Below are positions 53,585 through 62,578 of a stretch of DNA of 64,000 nucleotides, piece by piece. The first letter of the stretch is position 1. Every line of letters begins with the position of its first letter. A model generated the notes under the pieces. The model was not told the origin of the DNA, made no database searches, and saw nothing but the letters and a program-made list of their open reading frames with translations. The translations under genes were made by a program, and so were the position numbers. This DNA comes from Bacillus sp. AFS029637 (lineage in GTDB: Bacteria > Bacillota > Bacilli > Bacillales > Bacillaceae_G): NCBI RefSeq assembly GCF_002584985.1, contig NZ_NUPZ01000026.1, positions 25,826 through 89,825 on the forward strand, read 5' to 3'.

Positions 53585-55009
53585 TTACTTTACAACAGAA
53601 TCCTTTTTCCATTTGTATAAAACTATTTCATGATAAACAGGATCAAATAATGGGTTTGAATGAAAGACGGCTTCCTTTTCAACTTGTCCTTCTATATGAA
53701 TTCCTTGTTTTTGAAATCCTTCAATGAGATGATTGGTAACATATATATTCTCATTTTTATGATATTTTTTATCTTGTAAAAAATATGAATATGTGTAAAA
53801 ACGTTTATGTTCATACGGCATTTGTAAATATTCCATAACCCTCGTCTCTTCCCAAGTGTATACGATAAACGGCTCTTGTTTTCTCTCTAAATATGACGCG
53901 AGTTGATATGTTGCTGGTACCTCCGTATGTTGTTCTTTCATGAGCGGTATACTTATCATAAGTTGACTGGTTGCAAACAAAAGCAAGATAATACCACGAT
54001 GTGTTTTTAACCATGAAATAGCAAGTATGCAAAGTAACATCGCTACAATTGGGTAAGAGTGACGAGGTTTATCAATGTTTTGTCCAAATAAATTCCACAG
54101 AAAATAGAAAGCTACAAGAGCAATCAAAACCTTTGGATAGCAACGTATATTTTTCCATTGTAAAACAAATAGAAACAAAAAGAACAAAAAGAAACCTACT
54201 AAATAATAAGAGTGGATACCTATTCCTGCAAAGATGATGTTTTCAGAAAGTAAGCGATAGAGACGTGAAATAAGTGATTCACTCGTATCTGTAACTGCTC
54301 CACCCCATTCGGTAAAATGGCCTCCTACAAATCCAAAAGAAATTTCCCATAGCCCCCTGATTCCACCAATGTTCCAAATAAGAGCACTGACCCAAACTAG
54401 TTGTGAAAGGACAGCTGTACAAAATAAGATTATAAATCGCCATTTTTCTTCATGCCATTGTTGCCATAATAATAAAATAAGTGCAATTCCAAACGGTGCA
54501 TAGGATAACCTTATACCCATTAATAGCGCAAAGAAGAGAATTGGCCAGAATTGAGTTTGAAAACGTTTTGTGCGAAAGGCACGTTCTATACTCCATATAT
54601 ACCACCATACAATTGCTAAAGCTGCGCCTTCTGACATAGGTTGCGTTACTAAAATAGAGAAATAACCGCTCGTTTGTAAGACAGCTACAACAATAAGAGC
54701 ACTCGTTTTACTTACATAATGGCGTGCAATCCAATACATCGGGAAAGCTGCGCCAAGTGCCATAATGGCATTAAAAATCCCTAACGATTGCACAGGATTT
54801 TCTATAAAAATATGCGTTATCATTCCCCCTAAAATAAAAAAAGGATACCCTGGGAAATGGGGCTGCATCGCTAATATGTCATATTGCTTTAAAGCAAGTG
54901 TAAAATCGACTTCGTCCCACGTTGCTGCAAACGGACTTGCATAGAAAAAACGAATACAAATCACACTAATAATAAGGATAACTGCCCATATACGTAGTAC
55001 TTGTTTCAT
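53585..55009 (-). CDS. Polytopic membrane glycosyltransferase (PMT/ArnT-like)
   Basis: 474 residues from the ATG at 55009 behind AAAGGAA. About 10-12 membrane segments. The first loop has ATWDEVDFTLALKQYDILAMQPHFPGYPFF, in which Asp-Glu and the HFPGYP stretch resemble the catalytic loop of lipid-linked sugar transferases (GT-C fold). The C-terminus is a soluble domain outside. It would move a sugar from a polyprenyl carrier to an envelope target. It is the last gene of the iron/glycoconjugate run, separated from the FTR1 gene by a terminator that overlaps the FTR1 stop. Confidence 0.85.
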   Translation of the reverse strand: MKQVLRIWAVILIISVICIRFFYASPFAATWDEVDFTLALKQYDILAMQPHFPGYPFFILGGMITHIFIENPVQSLGIFNAIMALGAAFPMYWIARHYVSKTSALIVVAVLQTSGYFSILVTQPMSEGAALAIVWWYIWSIERAFRTKRFQTQFWPILFFALLMGIRLSYAPFGIALILLLWQQWHEEKWRFIILFCTAVLSQLVWVSALIWNIGGIRGLWEISFGFVGGHFTEWGGAVTDTSESLISRLYRLLSENIIFAGIGIHSYYLVGFFLFFLFLFVLQWKNIRCYPKVLIALVAFYFLWNLFGQNIDKPRHSYPIVAMLLCILAISWLKTHRGIILLLFATSQLMISIPLMKEQHTEVPATYQLASYLERKQEPFIVYTWEETRVMEYLQMPYEHKRFYTYSYFLQDKKYHKNENIYVTNHLIEGFQKQGIHIEGQVEKEAVFHSNPLFDPVYHEIVLYKWKKDSVVK

Positions 55010-55023
55010 CTCATTTCCTTTCT

Positions 55024-55058
55024 TCAAAAAAAGTACAAGGAAAACACCTTGTACTTTA
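55024..55058 (-). terminator. Terminator of the FTR1 gene
   Basis: AAAGTACAAGG pairs with its mirror (55030-55040 with 55047-55057), then seven T on the minus strand. Confidence 0.8.
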
Positions 55059-55958
55059 ACTAACTGACTTATTTTCTTCCATTATTTCTTTCTTTTTAAC
55101 AGGCTTTTTAAAGATAATTAACATGTACAACACTACAAAATATCCGATATACACAAGTACTTCTTCAATGGACGGCATTGAGGAATATCCTAAAAATGCT
55201 TTTAAGAAAATGCCGATATCACCAGAAAGAAGTGGTGCAGTACCATGATCACGAAGATAATGCTCATAATCAATAGGATGCTCTGGTAGTAGCCAAGTAA
55301 TATCATATACATGCGGCATTACGCTACCAAGTATCTTTAAATCTTGAAGCATAGCAACACCTTGTACAAGAAGTCCTGCTGCAATTAATACGATAAATGC
55401 ACCTGTTACTTTAAAGAATACTTTGAGTGAAATACGCATCGTTCCTTTAAAGAATAAGAAGCTAACAACTGCTGCAACGAGTAGACCTGATATAGCTCCC
55501 CAGCCTTTCATCGCTTCTCCAATATTTCCACCAGTAATAGCTGCGAAGAAGAACACAGTTTCTACACCTTCTCGAAGTACAACAAGGAAAGAATGCACGA
55601 CCATTCCAATTATATTTCCAGCCGTAATATACTGATTCATTTTATTTTCCATGTTAGCTGTCATATTCTTACTATGTTCTGCCATCCAAAATACCATTTG
55701 TGTAAGTAAAATGGCTGAAATGAAAATAATGGATATTTTTAAATACATTTCACTCCCCATAGCAGCAAAACCAGTAAATACAACTTGGAAAACTAGGGCG
55801 ACAATATAACTTGCTACAACCGCAAGCCCTGCTCCTAGCCAAACATATTTCACATACTGCTTACTATCTGTGCGCTTTAAGTACGTTGTAATAATCCCAA
55901 CGATAAGCAGCGCTTCTAATACTTCACGAAATGTAATGAGAAATGCCTGAAGTTGCAT
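55056..55958 (-). CDS. FTR1 family high-affinity iron permease
   Basis: 300 residues and seven membrane segments. The two iron-binding motifs of FTR1/EfeU are in place: REVLE at residues 11-15 and REGVE at 129-133. It brings ferric (or oxidised ferrous) iron through the membrane with help from partner proteins outside. It starts 19 bases after the gene at 55977-56738, so these are co-transcribed. The typical EfeO and EfeB partners are not adjacent; the gene at 60938-62110 could stand in for EfeO. Confidence 0.93.
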   Translation of the reverse strand: MQLQAFLITFREVLEALLIVGIITTYLKRTDSKQYVKYVWLGAGLAVVASYIVALVFQVVFTGFAAMGSEMYLKISIIFISAILLTQMVFWMAEHSKNMTANMENKMNQYITAGNIIGMVVHSFLVVLREGVETVFFFAAITGGNIGEAMKGWGAISGLLVAAVVSFLFFKGTMRISLKVFFKVTGAFIVLIAAGLLVQGVAMLQDLKILGSVMPHVYDITWLLPEHPIDYEHYLRDHGTAPLLSGDIGIFLKAFLGYSSMPSIEEVLVYIGYFVVLYMLIIFKKPVKKKEIMEENKSVS

Positions 55959-55976
55959 TGCTCTTCCCCCTCACCC

Positions 55977-56738
55977 TTACTTGCGTTTTCTTACAGCATA
56001 TACAATGACCCCAACAAGTATAAGTACAATCACTACGATTGGAGCCCAGTTTTTCAGGCTGCTTAAATCTGTCCACTCTGTTTTCCCCGTATTATCAGAA
56101 GCTGCTTGATCTTCTTGACTATTTGCACTAAAGTGTCCAACTTTAAAGTCTTTAATTTTAAACTCTTTTTGTAACTCTGCTAAAATAACGTCTTTGCTTT
56201 TCTTGAAAGCCTCTTGATTTGCTTCTTTTTGACCTACTCCAAATAAGCCTGGATTTCCTAATGATTCTAACGCTTTATTAAATTCATCCTTTAACTTCGT
56301 ATCTAGCTCTTTATTGTGCTCACCAACAGCTGGTGATAACGCTTCATATGTAGCAAATGCTTTAGCTAATAAACGTTTGCTTGTATCATAGTCTTTAAAA
56401 TTTTCGTCTACATTTGTTAAACGACGATTAATATTAAGCGCAAGAATTTTTTGCATATCAGCAATAATATCTTCTTTATTTTGTTTATCAAAGTCCTTCA
56501 TCATTGCTTTAGAAGGTTCTTTTCCCATATGCTGATCAATTTCTTCTTGCACATTTTCATATGCTTTTTTTGCTTCTTTAAAGTTTGCCGGATTTTCATC
56601 TAACTTAGTAACCATCTGCTTGTATGCTTCAGCTACTTTTTCTTCGTTCGGATTTCCATACGAATAAGCAAATGCAGTTGGTTGCACCGAGAATAGTAAG
56701 AAAATACTAACAAATAATGATGTAATGATTCTTTTCAT
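55977..56738 (-). CDS. Membrane-anchored partner of the FTR1 permease
   Basis: 253 residues. A signal peptide ends at about AFA (residue 24), and one C-terminal membrane segment at about 228-248 with RKRK behind it anchors the protein. The extracellular part is helical and rich in Glu, Asp and Lys, and resembles the N-terminal extracytoplasmic domain fused to FTR1 in other species. It probably binds iron and hands it to the permease. The ATG follows GGGAGG. The spacer upstream has a weak Fur-like stretch (GATAATTATTACTAC). Confidence 0.82.
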   Translation of the reverse strand: MKRIITSLFVSIFLLFSVQPTAFAYSYGNPNEEKVAEAYKQMVTKLDENPANFKEAKKAYENVQEEIDQHMGKEPSKAMMKDFDKQNKEDIIADMQKILALNINRRLTNVDENFKDYDTSKRLLAKAFATYEALSPAVGEHNKELDTKLKDEFNKALESLGNPGLFGVGQKEANQEAFKKSKDVILAELQKEFKIKDFKVGHFSANSQEDQAASDNTGKTEWTDLSSLKNWAPIVVIVLILVGVIVYAVRKRK

Positions 56739-56802
56739 GAACGTTCCTCCCGAGGTTAACGATAATTATTACTACTTTCATTATGAAGATAAGAAACGCT
56801 CG

Positions 56803-57549
56803 CTACGAGCACCTCTTATCCTCTATTAATACATGAGCCGTATAGTCTATACTTACTTTCTCTACTGGACGCGTCATTTCTCTCCAAATCGCTGGAAATA
56901 CACGTGTCATATACTTACGAAACGATATGAAAGACTCACCTGTTTTTCGTACTTTATAAGTAATCGGTACTTCTTGTACTCGAAATCCTTTTCGTACTAA
57001 ATTCAAAGTAATGACTTGTGCATAATTATAATCGTGAATAATTTCCCCATGCTCCATCGCTTGCCTAGAAAAAGCACGCATGCCTGACTGCCCATCTCGA
57101 ATCCATTTCCGTAATAACAAACATTGCAGCGTCGTAAAGCAATAATTTCCAAGACGTCGATGTAATCTCATTCCTTGAATGGTTCCTCTAAAACGAGAAC
57201 CCATCGTATAATCTGCTTCTCCCATAAAGATAGGTTCAAGTACATTCGGAATTTCATCAGCTGGGTACTCATCATCAGCATCGATCATTACACTAATATC
57301 AGCCCCAAGACGATAGCTTTCCTGCAACCCTGCTCTGACAGCTGCACCGAGTCCTCCGTTTTTTGCAAGTGAAACGATGTGATCAGCCCCGGCCTTTTTT
57401 GCAACCTCTACCGTTCTATCAGTTGAGCCATCATCGATAACAAGCACTTCTACCTTTACACTTGGATGAAAATGACGCGGCACTTTTTGAATGACATGTG
57501 CAATAGAATCCTCTTCATTTAATGCGGGTATAAAAACAATTACTTTCAT
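56803..57549 (-). CDS. Glycosyltransferase family 2
   Basis: 248 residues. IVFIPALNEEDSIAHVI, VLVIDDGSTDRTVEVAKKAGA, GLGAAVRAG and MIDADDEYPADEIP (DxD-like) make the GT-A core, followed by GSRFRG and the acceptor region DGQSGMRAFSR. This order is that of dolichyl/polyprenyl-phosphate sugar synthases. The start overlaps the end of the phosphodiesterase gene by four bases (ATGA), so the two are co-translated. It probably loads a polyprenyl carrier for the GT-C enzyme at 53585-55009. Confidence 0.9.
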   Translation of the reverse strand: MKVIVFIPALNEEDSIAHVIQKVPRHFHPSVKVEVLVIDDGSTDRTVEVAKKAGADHIVSLAKNGGLGAAVRAGLQESYRLGADISVMIDADDEYPADEIPNVLEPIFMGEADYTMGSRFRGTIQGMRLHRRLGNYCFTTLQCLLLRKWIRDGQSGMRAFSRQAMEHGEIIHDYNYAQVITLNLVRKGFRVQEVPITYKVRKTGESFISFRKYMTRVFPAIWREMTRPVEKVSIDYTAHVLIEDKRCS

Positions 57550-59021
57550 TCTTTTTCCTGCTCCTTTAGCGCTTCTACTAAGACAGGACCCCGACTATGA
57601 GATGGATACGGTGCTCCTAATAAATAAGCAATTGTAGGGGCCATAGAAACAAGACTCTTCTTTTCTTCTACTTTTACACCTTGAGCAATATGAGGGCCGT
57701 ACATAAAGAATGGTACAAAGCGTTCTCCTTCGTCTAAATGACCGTGACCACCAATACCATCCGCTTGCCCATGATCTGCACAAATGATAAATGTCGTATT
57801 TTCTGCTTTTCCTGTTTTCTCCAAATGCTCAATAAATTGCTTCACATGCTGATCTGCTTCATGAATTTTTTGTAAATATTCATCATATAGTACGCCGCGA
57901 CTATGACCTGTTTGATCTGTAGAAATAAGCTGGACGATAAATAGATCTGGATCTTGTTCATCCATAATCTTTCTTGCTTTCTCCATAATTTTCGAGTCAA
58001 CAACATCATTTTTCATCACAGCAGTAAATGTTTCCACATCATCGCCAAACGCGTCTACAAGATGAGCAACCGCCAACATCTTCCCTGTTTTATCCACTTT
58101 ACGAAGAGAATCAAAAATACTCTCTACGTTCACTCCATGCTTCCAAACCATATTCGATTTAATCCCATGCTCAAAGGAATATGTTCCTGTAAACATAGAT
58201 GAGAAACATACAACTGTACGAGCTGGATATACAGTTTCCATATTTAAAAACTCTGTCCCTTGTTTTCGAAGGGAATCTAAGTACGGTGTATGTGCCGCCT
58301 CAAAACGATCTTTTCGCATACCATCTATCACAATTACAACTACTTTTTCATTTAATGCCTCTTGATTTTCAGGCATGTTTTCTGTATAGCTAGAAATTGC
58401 CTTTGGCTGCCAATCAAATAAATTACGGTGTAAAATAAGCGTATATATAAGAAGAGCACCATAAAATATACACAGCACTTTCCAATCTATACCGTTAAAT
58501 GTACCGCCTGCTTGGAAGAAATCGTAATAGTAATACCAAAGTGAAAGTAGCAGTAAGAACTTTGGCATCTGTTCTTGTGCATTCCCACTTGTAGAATCAC
58601 TATTTTTTAAAACCAGCTTCCAAAACCGTGTGAAGTTCAACCATGATGTACCAATTCGCAAATGATAATATAAAGTTCCCCAAAATAGAATTGTAAAGAA
58701 GAAATATAATCCTAATGCAAAAAAGAATAATGGTAAATGTACCGTCTTAAATACAATTAAATATGCAATAAACGGAAACCATAAATAATTTCTTAAAAAC
58801 AATGGGAAATCAAACAAATAATATAAAACAAGTAAAGGTACAATGAGGACAAAGCTACTAAAAAATGCTGAGATAAAACCATTTTGTCCAAACTGCGAGA
58901 TAGAAAACAATAAAAATGTACCGAATACAAAAATAGGCGTAAACGGTTTTCCTTCATTCAGTAAGTTCCAGCAGCGGGCTGCAACTTTTTCAAACTTTGA
59001 TGCTTTTTTTACTTCTTCCAC
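57546..59021 (-). CDS. Membrane alkaline phosphatase superfamily enzyme
   Basis: 491 residues from a GTG at 59021 (GGGAG ten bases upstream). Five or six membrane segments cover residues 25-205. The soluble domain has VVVIVIDGMRKD, the nucleophile region TVYPARTVVCFSSMFTG, DQTGHSRG and CADHGQADGIGGHGH, the two-metal site of the nucleotide pyrophosphatase/phosphodiesterase branch. Such membrane enzymes transfer or remove phospho-groups on envelope polymers. It overlaps the flippase gene (59009) by 13 bases and the GT2 gene by four. Confidence 0.88.
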   Translation of the reverse strand: MEEVKKASKFEKVAARCWNLLNEGKPFTPIFVFGTFLLFSISQFGQNGFISAFFSSFVLIVPLLVLYYLFDFPLFLRNYLWFPFIAYLIVFKTVHLPLFFFALGLYFFFTILFWGTLYYHLRIGTSWLNFTRFWKLVLKNSDSTSGNAQEQMPKFLLLLSLWYYYYDFFQAGGTFNGIDWKVLCIFYGALLIYTLILHRNLFDWQPKAISSYTENMPENQEALNEKVVVIVIDGMRKDRFEAAHTPYLDSLRKQGTEFLNMETVYPARTVVCFSSMFTGTYSFEHGIKSNMVWKHGVNVESIFDSLRKVDKTGKMLAVAHLVDAFGDDVETFTAVMKNDVVDSKIMEKARKIMDEQDPDLFIVQLISTDQTGHSRGVLYDEYLQKIHEADQHVKQFIEHLEKTGKAENTTFIICADHGQADGIGGHGHLDEGERFVPFFMYGPHIAQGVKVEEKKSLVSMAPTIAYLLGAPYPSHSRGPVLVEALKEQEKE

Positions 59022-59938
59022 CGGATGTTTTCTCCCTTCTGACTGACTATTGAGCGCAACTCCATTGGATATAAGACGAGCAGAATTGCACCCACACCGT
59101 AAGAAAATATAAATTTAAAGCCGTGACTCATTAATGACCATTCATATGCTGCCACTTCACCTACTCCAAGTGCCCTTAGCGCAAATGTCATTACCGTTTC
59201 ATAGGTCCCAAGACCACCTGGTGTTAATTGAAATACTTGTCCTGCTATGGTCACACTATTCACCCAAACAGCCTGTAGGAATGTAAGTGAGTTCGCAATC
59301 TCATAAATGACAAAAGCTTCGCAAATCCAGCTCATTACAATTAGTAAGATAATGATAACGCCTTGTATTGTAAACAAAACAGTCTTTAGTTGCTTCCATT
59401 GTCCTTCGACAAATTGCGGTACTTTCTTGTATAAAAGAAACAACGCTCCACTTCCGATACATATGCAAGCAAGGATAACAGGAACATTCAGTAAAACATT
59501 CCCCCACAATATAAACATTCCTACTGCTCCAAATACACCAAGAATAAGTAAATCTAATATACGAAGAATAACAACCGATTGTGTCGCTTCTCCTAATGTC
59601 ACTTTCTTCTCTTTTGTAATGATCGCAATGCGAACAGCATCTCCTACTTTCAATGGAGAAACATGATTAATAAACAAACTATAAAACAATCCATATAGAG
59701 CCTCTTTCATTGTAATATGATGATGAAGATACAATTTCCAAGCGTATGCACGAAAGAAAAATGCAACGCCATACATCACAATAATAACTATTAAGGTATA
59801 AGGATGTTTCCATAATTCATATAGTTTTCCCCACAAAGAAGACATTTCAAATGACTGCCACGATATAACAAAAAAAACACATAACAAGAAAATCCCACAA
59901 AGATTAAACAGTATCCGGATATTCTTTCGCCCAAGCAA
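59009..59938 (-). CDS. Lysylphosphatidylglycerol synthase TM-type flippase-like protein
   Basis: About 309 residues if it starts at the TTG at 59938 (GGAG seven bases upstream). An ATG at 59980 is in frame but has no proper site, so the start is uncertain. Seven or eight membrane segments. HVSPLKVGDAVRIAIITKEKKVTLGEATQSVVILRILDLLIL and LTPGGLGTYETVMTFALRALGV are typical of the UPF0104/LPG_synthase_TM family. Such proteins move or handle lipid-linked compounds. It overlaps the epimerase gene at its start and the phosphodiesterase gene at its end. Confidence 0.85.
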   Translation of the reverse strand: MLGRKNIRILFNLCGIFLLCVFFVISWQSFEMSSLWGKLYELWKHPYTLIVIIVMYGVAFFFRAYAWKLYLHHHITMKEALYGLFYSLFINHVSPLKVGDAVRIAIITKEKKVTLGEATQSVVILRILDLLILGVFGAVGMFILWGNVLLNVPVILACICIGSGALFLLYKKVPQFVEGQWKQLKTVLFTIQGVIIILLIVMSWICEAFVIYEIANSLTFLQAVWVNSVTIAGQVFQLTPGGLGTYETVMTFALRALGVGEVAAYEWSLMSHGFKFIFSYGVGAILLVLYPMELRSIVSQKGENIRWKK

Positions 59939-60851
59939 TAGTCTGCTCCAACCCTTCTGCAAATGATACACGAGGTTCATATCCTAGCTGATTTTTCGCC
60001 TTCGAAATATCAGCCCATGTCGATGTTACATCTCCTTTACGATGCGCCTCTCTATTTACACGCATAAGCGGGAAGTGCTTCTCTAGCTGTGCAAGCAATT
60101 CAGTCATTAAAATTGGTGCATTTGAACCTAAATTGTAGACATCGCTTCCATTCGACTCTAACGTAAGAGCAATCCCTTCTGTAATATCATCAATGTATGT
60201 GTAATCTCTTCCTGTTCCCTTTCCATATACAACAATTTCTTCACCACGTAATAATTTTCGAATAAAGCTTGCTATCGCCATATCAGGGCGCCCCCACGGA
60301 CCATATACGGTAAAGAATCGTAAAATATTCATTTGAAATCCATACATATATTGATAAGCATGGCAAAGTGACTCCATCCCGTACTTCGATGCCGCATAAG
60401 GAGATAAGACACGGCCGTTCGCCATTTCCTCTTTCAAAGGCATTCCTGTTTGCTCTCCGTACACAGAAGAAGAGGATGCCACAATGATTTTTTTTACATT
60501 TTCTTCTCCTGCGCATGTTAATACGTTACTTGTCCCTTTTATATTAATATCAATATAAGCACCTGGCATTTCAAGCGATGGTCTCACGCCTGGAAATCCA
60601 GCTAAATGAATAACTGCATCAACCTTCTCTTGCTGCATAACAGCTTTCACATCTTCTTTATGCAAAATATCACACTCATAAAATGGTACATTTCCAGATC
60701 GCTGCACTTGTTCAAGCTGAAACTGTTTTCGTGATTTCGCATAATAGGAGTGGAAATTATCAAGTAGTACAACTTGCTTTCCTTGTTCTAACAACTTTAA
60801 AGCAAGATGACTCCCGATAAAACCAGCCCCTCCAGTAATTAGTACTTTCAT
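59904..60851 (-). CDS. NAD-dependent nucleotide-sugar epimerase
   Basis: 315 residues, short-chain dehydrogenase fold. GGAGFIGSHLALKLL binds NAD; SSSSVYGEQ and the catalytic YAASKYG (Tyr-x-x-x-Lys) follow, then RFFTVYGPWGRPDMA. The pattern is that of UDP-glucose/UDP-glucuronate 4-epimerases. With the UDP-glucose dehydrogenase at 62579-63868, UDP-glucuronate made there could be epimerised to UDP-galacturonate; this is an inference. It heads the run of glycoconjugate genes that leads into the FTR1 genes. Confidence 0.9.
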   Translation of the reverse strand: MKVLITGGAGFIGSHLALKLLEQGKQVVLLDNFHSYYAKSRKQFQLEQVQRSGNVPFYECDILHKEDVKAVMQQEKVDAVIHLAGFPGVRPSLEMPGAYIDINIKGTSNVLTCAGEENVKKIIVASSSSVYGEQTGMPLKEEMANGRVLSPYAASKYGMESLCHAYQYMYGFQMNILRFFTVYGPWGRPDMAIASFIRKLLRGEEIVVYGKGTGRDYTYIDDITEGIALTLESNGSDVYNLGSNAPILMTELLAQLEKHFPLMRVNREAHRKGDVTSTWADISKAKNQLGYEPRVSFAEGLEQTIAWAKEYPDTV

Positions 60852-60879
60852 TCATTTCACCACCCTTAACTACACTATG

Positions 60880-60915
60880 TAAAAGAAGAAACCTTGTCAA
60901 GACAAGGTTTCTTCA
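60880..60915 (-). terminator. Terminator of the Fur-controlled lipoprotein gene
   Basis: AAGAAACCTTGTC pairs with GACAAGGTTTCTT (60886-60898 with 60901-60913), followed by CTTTTAC. It separates the lipoprotein from the epimerase gene. Confidence 0.75.
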
Positions 60916-60937
60916 AAAAGGTATACGTATGAGCAGA

Positions 60938-62110
60938 TTATTTCGCTGCTTCAATAGCTTTATTTAACGCGCCCTCAAGTTGTGGTAACAATTTATCAGC
61001 ATCTTCTTTCTTCTTCGCTTTTACTGCATCTAAATAAGACTGTGCTGTTTTTGTTAACTCTACTGTTTGCTGTTCGCCAAGTACTGATTTTAAATCATTT
61101 TCAATGATATTAATGAACAACGCGCCTTCTAATGCTGTAATAGGACCTTTATCTTTTCCGAAGTTTTCTTGGCTTTCTTTATACTCACCTAATGCAACTT
61201 TTGAGAATCCACGTACAAACGCTTGATTTACTGCTTTTGCATCAACTGTTTTTACATCCGTTTTCAAATCAAACTGCTTTAAGATAAAGTCTGCATCTTC
61301 AGGAGCTGCTTTTTTTATGTACGGATAGATTGCTTGATAAAATGCCCATCCCTCTGCTTGCTCAATTTTTGCTGTTTTTTCATCAGTTTTTGCTGCTTCT
61401 ACCATTTTTGTAGCATAGCCATGTGGTACTCCACCTGTCGCTAGGTAGAATGTTTTCATTATCGTTTTATCTACAACTTGCTTACCAAGTGCAAATGCAA
61501 GTTTGTCGTCTTTATCAATTGCAGCTTGCATTTCATCAAAGCCGCCTTTAATTTGAGAAGCCATTTGTGTACCGTACGCTGTATCGCGTTTTCCAACTGT
61601 ACCTTCTACGCCCTTATAAAACGCAAGTGCTTCATCCATTTCTTTTTTCACAACATCTTTTTTGCCCCAGTTTGTGTCGATTTCTTTAAATTCATGGCGC
61701 ATCGATTGGAAAAACTCTTTTTGCATTAATTTATCAAATAGTTGCTTTACAACCATTGGTTCCATTTCTTTCTTTTTCCCTGCTTCTAATGCAGCTGTAA
61801 TTGTTTGGTCGATTTGTTCATTGAATTCACCATCTCGCTTTTGAACAAGAGGTTGTAATTTTTCTTTATATAACTTTGTTACTTTATCAAAGTCAACCTC
61901 TTTGCCTTCTTTCGCTTTTTCAAGTTCAGCTACTCCATCCTTGTAAGCTTGTACAAAATCCACTTCTTGTTGTTTTGTTTCTTCTTTTTTCACTGTCTGT
62001 TCTGTCTTTTTATTTTGTGCTTCCGTTGCTTTTGTTTCCTCTTTTGCACAACCCGTAAAAAGAAGAGATGTTACCGCAGCTGCAGATAATACTTTTAATT
62101 TGAATGTCAT
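60938..62110 (-). CDS. Iron-regulated lipoprotein, probably part of an FTR1 iron system
   Basis: 390 residues. A lipoprotein signal ends LLFTGC, so Cys21 is lipidated. A Lys/Glu/Thr-rich linker (22-50) leads to a helical body with two similar halves: KLYKEKLQPLVQKRDGEFNEQIDQTITAAL and later LGKQVVDKTIMKTFYLATGGVPHGYATKMVEAA. The arrangement, a helical lipoprotein next to an FTR1 locus with a Fur box, suggests iron capture outside the cell. It is not clearly EfeO (M75); the family is not recognised. The ATG follows AGGGGG. Confidence 0.8.
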   Translation of the reverse strand: MTFKLKVLSAAAVTSLLFTGCAKEETKATEAQNKKTEQTVKKEETKQQEVDFVQAYKDGVAELEKAKEGKEVDFDKVTKLYKEKLQPLVQKRDGEFNEQIDQTITAALEAGKKKEMEPMVVKQLFDKLMQKEFFQSMRHEFKEIDTNWGKKDVVKKEMDEALAFYKGVEGTVGKRDTAYGTQMASQIKGGFDEMQAAIDKDDKLAFALGKQVVDKTIMKTFYLATGGVPHGYATKMVEAAKTDEKTAKIEQAEGWAFYQAIYPYIKKAAPEDADFILKQFDLKTDVKTVDAKAVNQAFVRGFSKVALGEYKESQENFGKDKGPITALEGALFINIIENDLKSVLGEQQTVELTKTAQSYLDAVKAKKKEDADKLLPQLEGALNKAIEAAK

Positions 62111-62138
62111 GAATGGCTTCCCCCTGCTACCCCTAAGT

Positions 62139-62157
62139 GATAGTGATTTTCATTATT
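62139..62157. promoter_or_regulatory. Fur box ahead of the lipoprotein gene
   Basis: GATAGTGATTTTCATTATT matches the 19-base Fur consensus in 15 positions. It lies at the predicted start of transcription, where bound Fur would block the promoter. Confidence 0.75.
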
Positions 62158-62166
62158 GTCAAATTG

Positions 62167-62195
62167 ATTATAAAAGCGCTTACGATAAGTGTCAA
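62167..62195 (-). promoter_or_regulatory. Promoter of the Fur-controlled lipoprotein gene
   Basis: On the minus strand TTGACA (62190-62195) and TATAAT (62167-62172), a full consensus with a 17-base spacer. Confidence 0.85.
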
Positions 62196-62578
62196 CATAA
62201 TTTTTCAAGTAGTTGTCATATTTCCGTATGGTAATCTCGACCAATTTTTAAAAAACTAATAAAAAGACATTTCCCCTTTGTTTCAAAAGCTTCAAAAGCA
62301 CTTAAAAATCCCCGTCACGCATAAGTTATCGCACAAAATTTGGGACTCCCTTACCTGCTCAGGTTATGATAGGTTTTAGACATAGAACCAAATATACTGA
62401 AACGTATTTTCTTCGATAGACATAATCATTGGAACAAATTAAAATCAAATATGGTATAAGAATACTTCCAAACAATTTGGAGTAAGATTCTTCCAAAAGA
62501 CATACTTCGAGTTGTTTTTCTTTTGCATCATTATTTAAAAGGAAAAACTAGCACTAATTTCAAAAGGATGATTATTTT
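62196..62578. other. Intergenic region upstream of ugd
   Basis: About 380 bases, AT-rich. It should contain the ugd promoter. No gene, repeat or clear regulatory site was recognised. Confidence 0.4.

Noticed and set aside
59939-59980. ATG start at 59980 for the flippase-like protein.
   Set aside because: The only possible site is one base away from the ATG and it would overlap the epimerase gene by 77 bases; the TTG at 59938 has better spacing, though the start remains uncertain.
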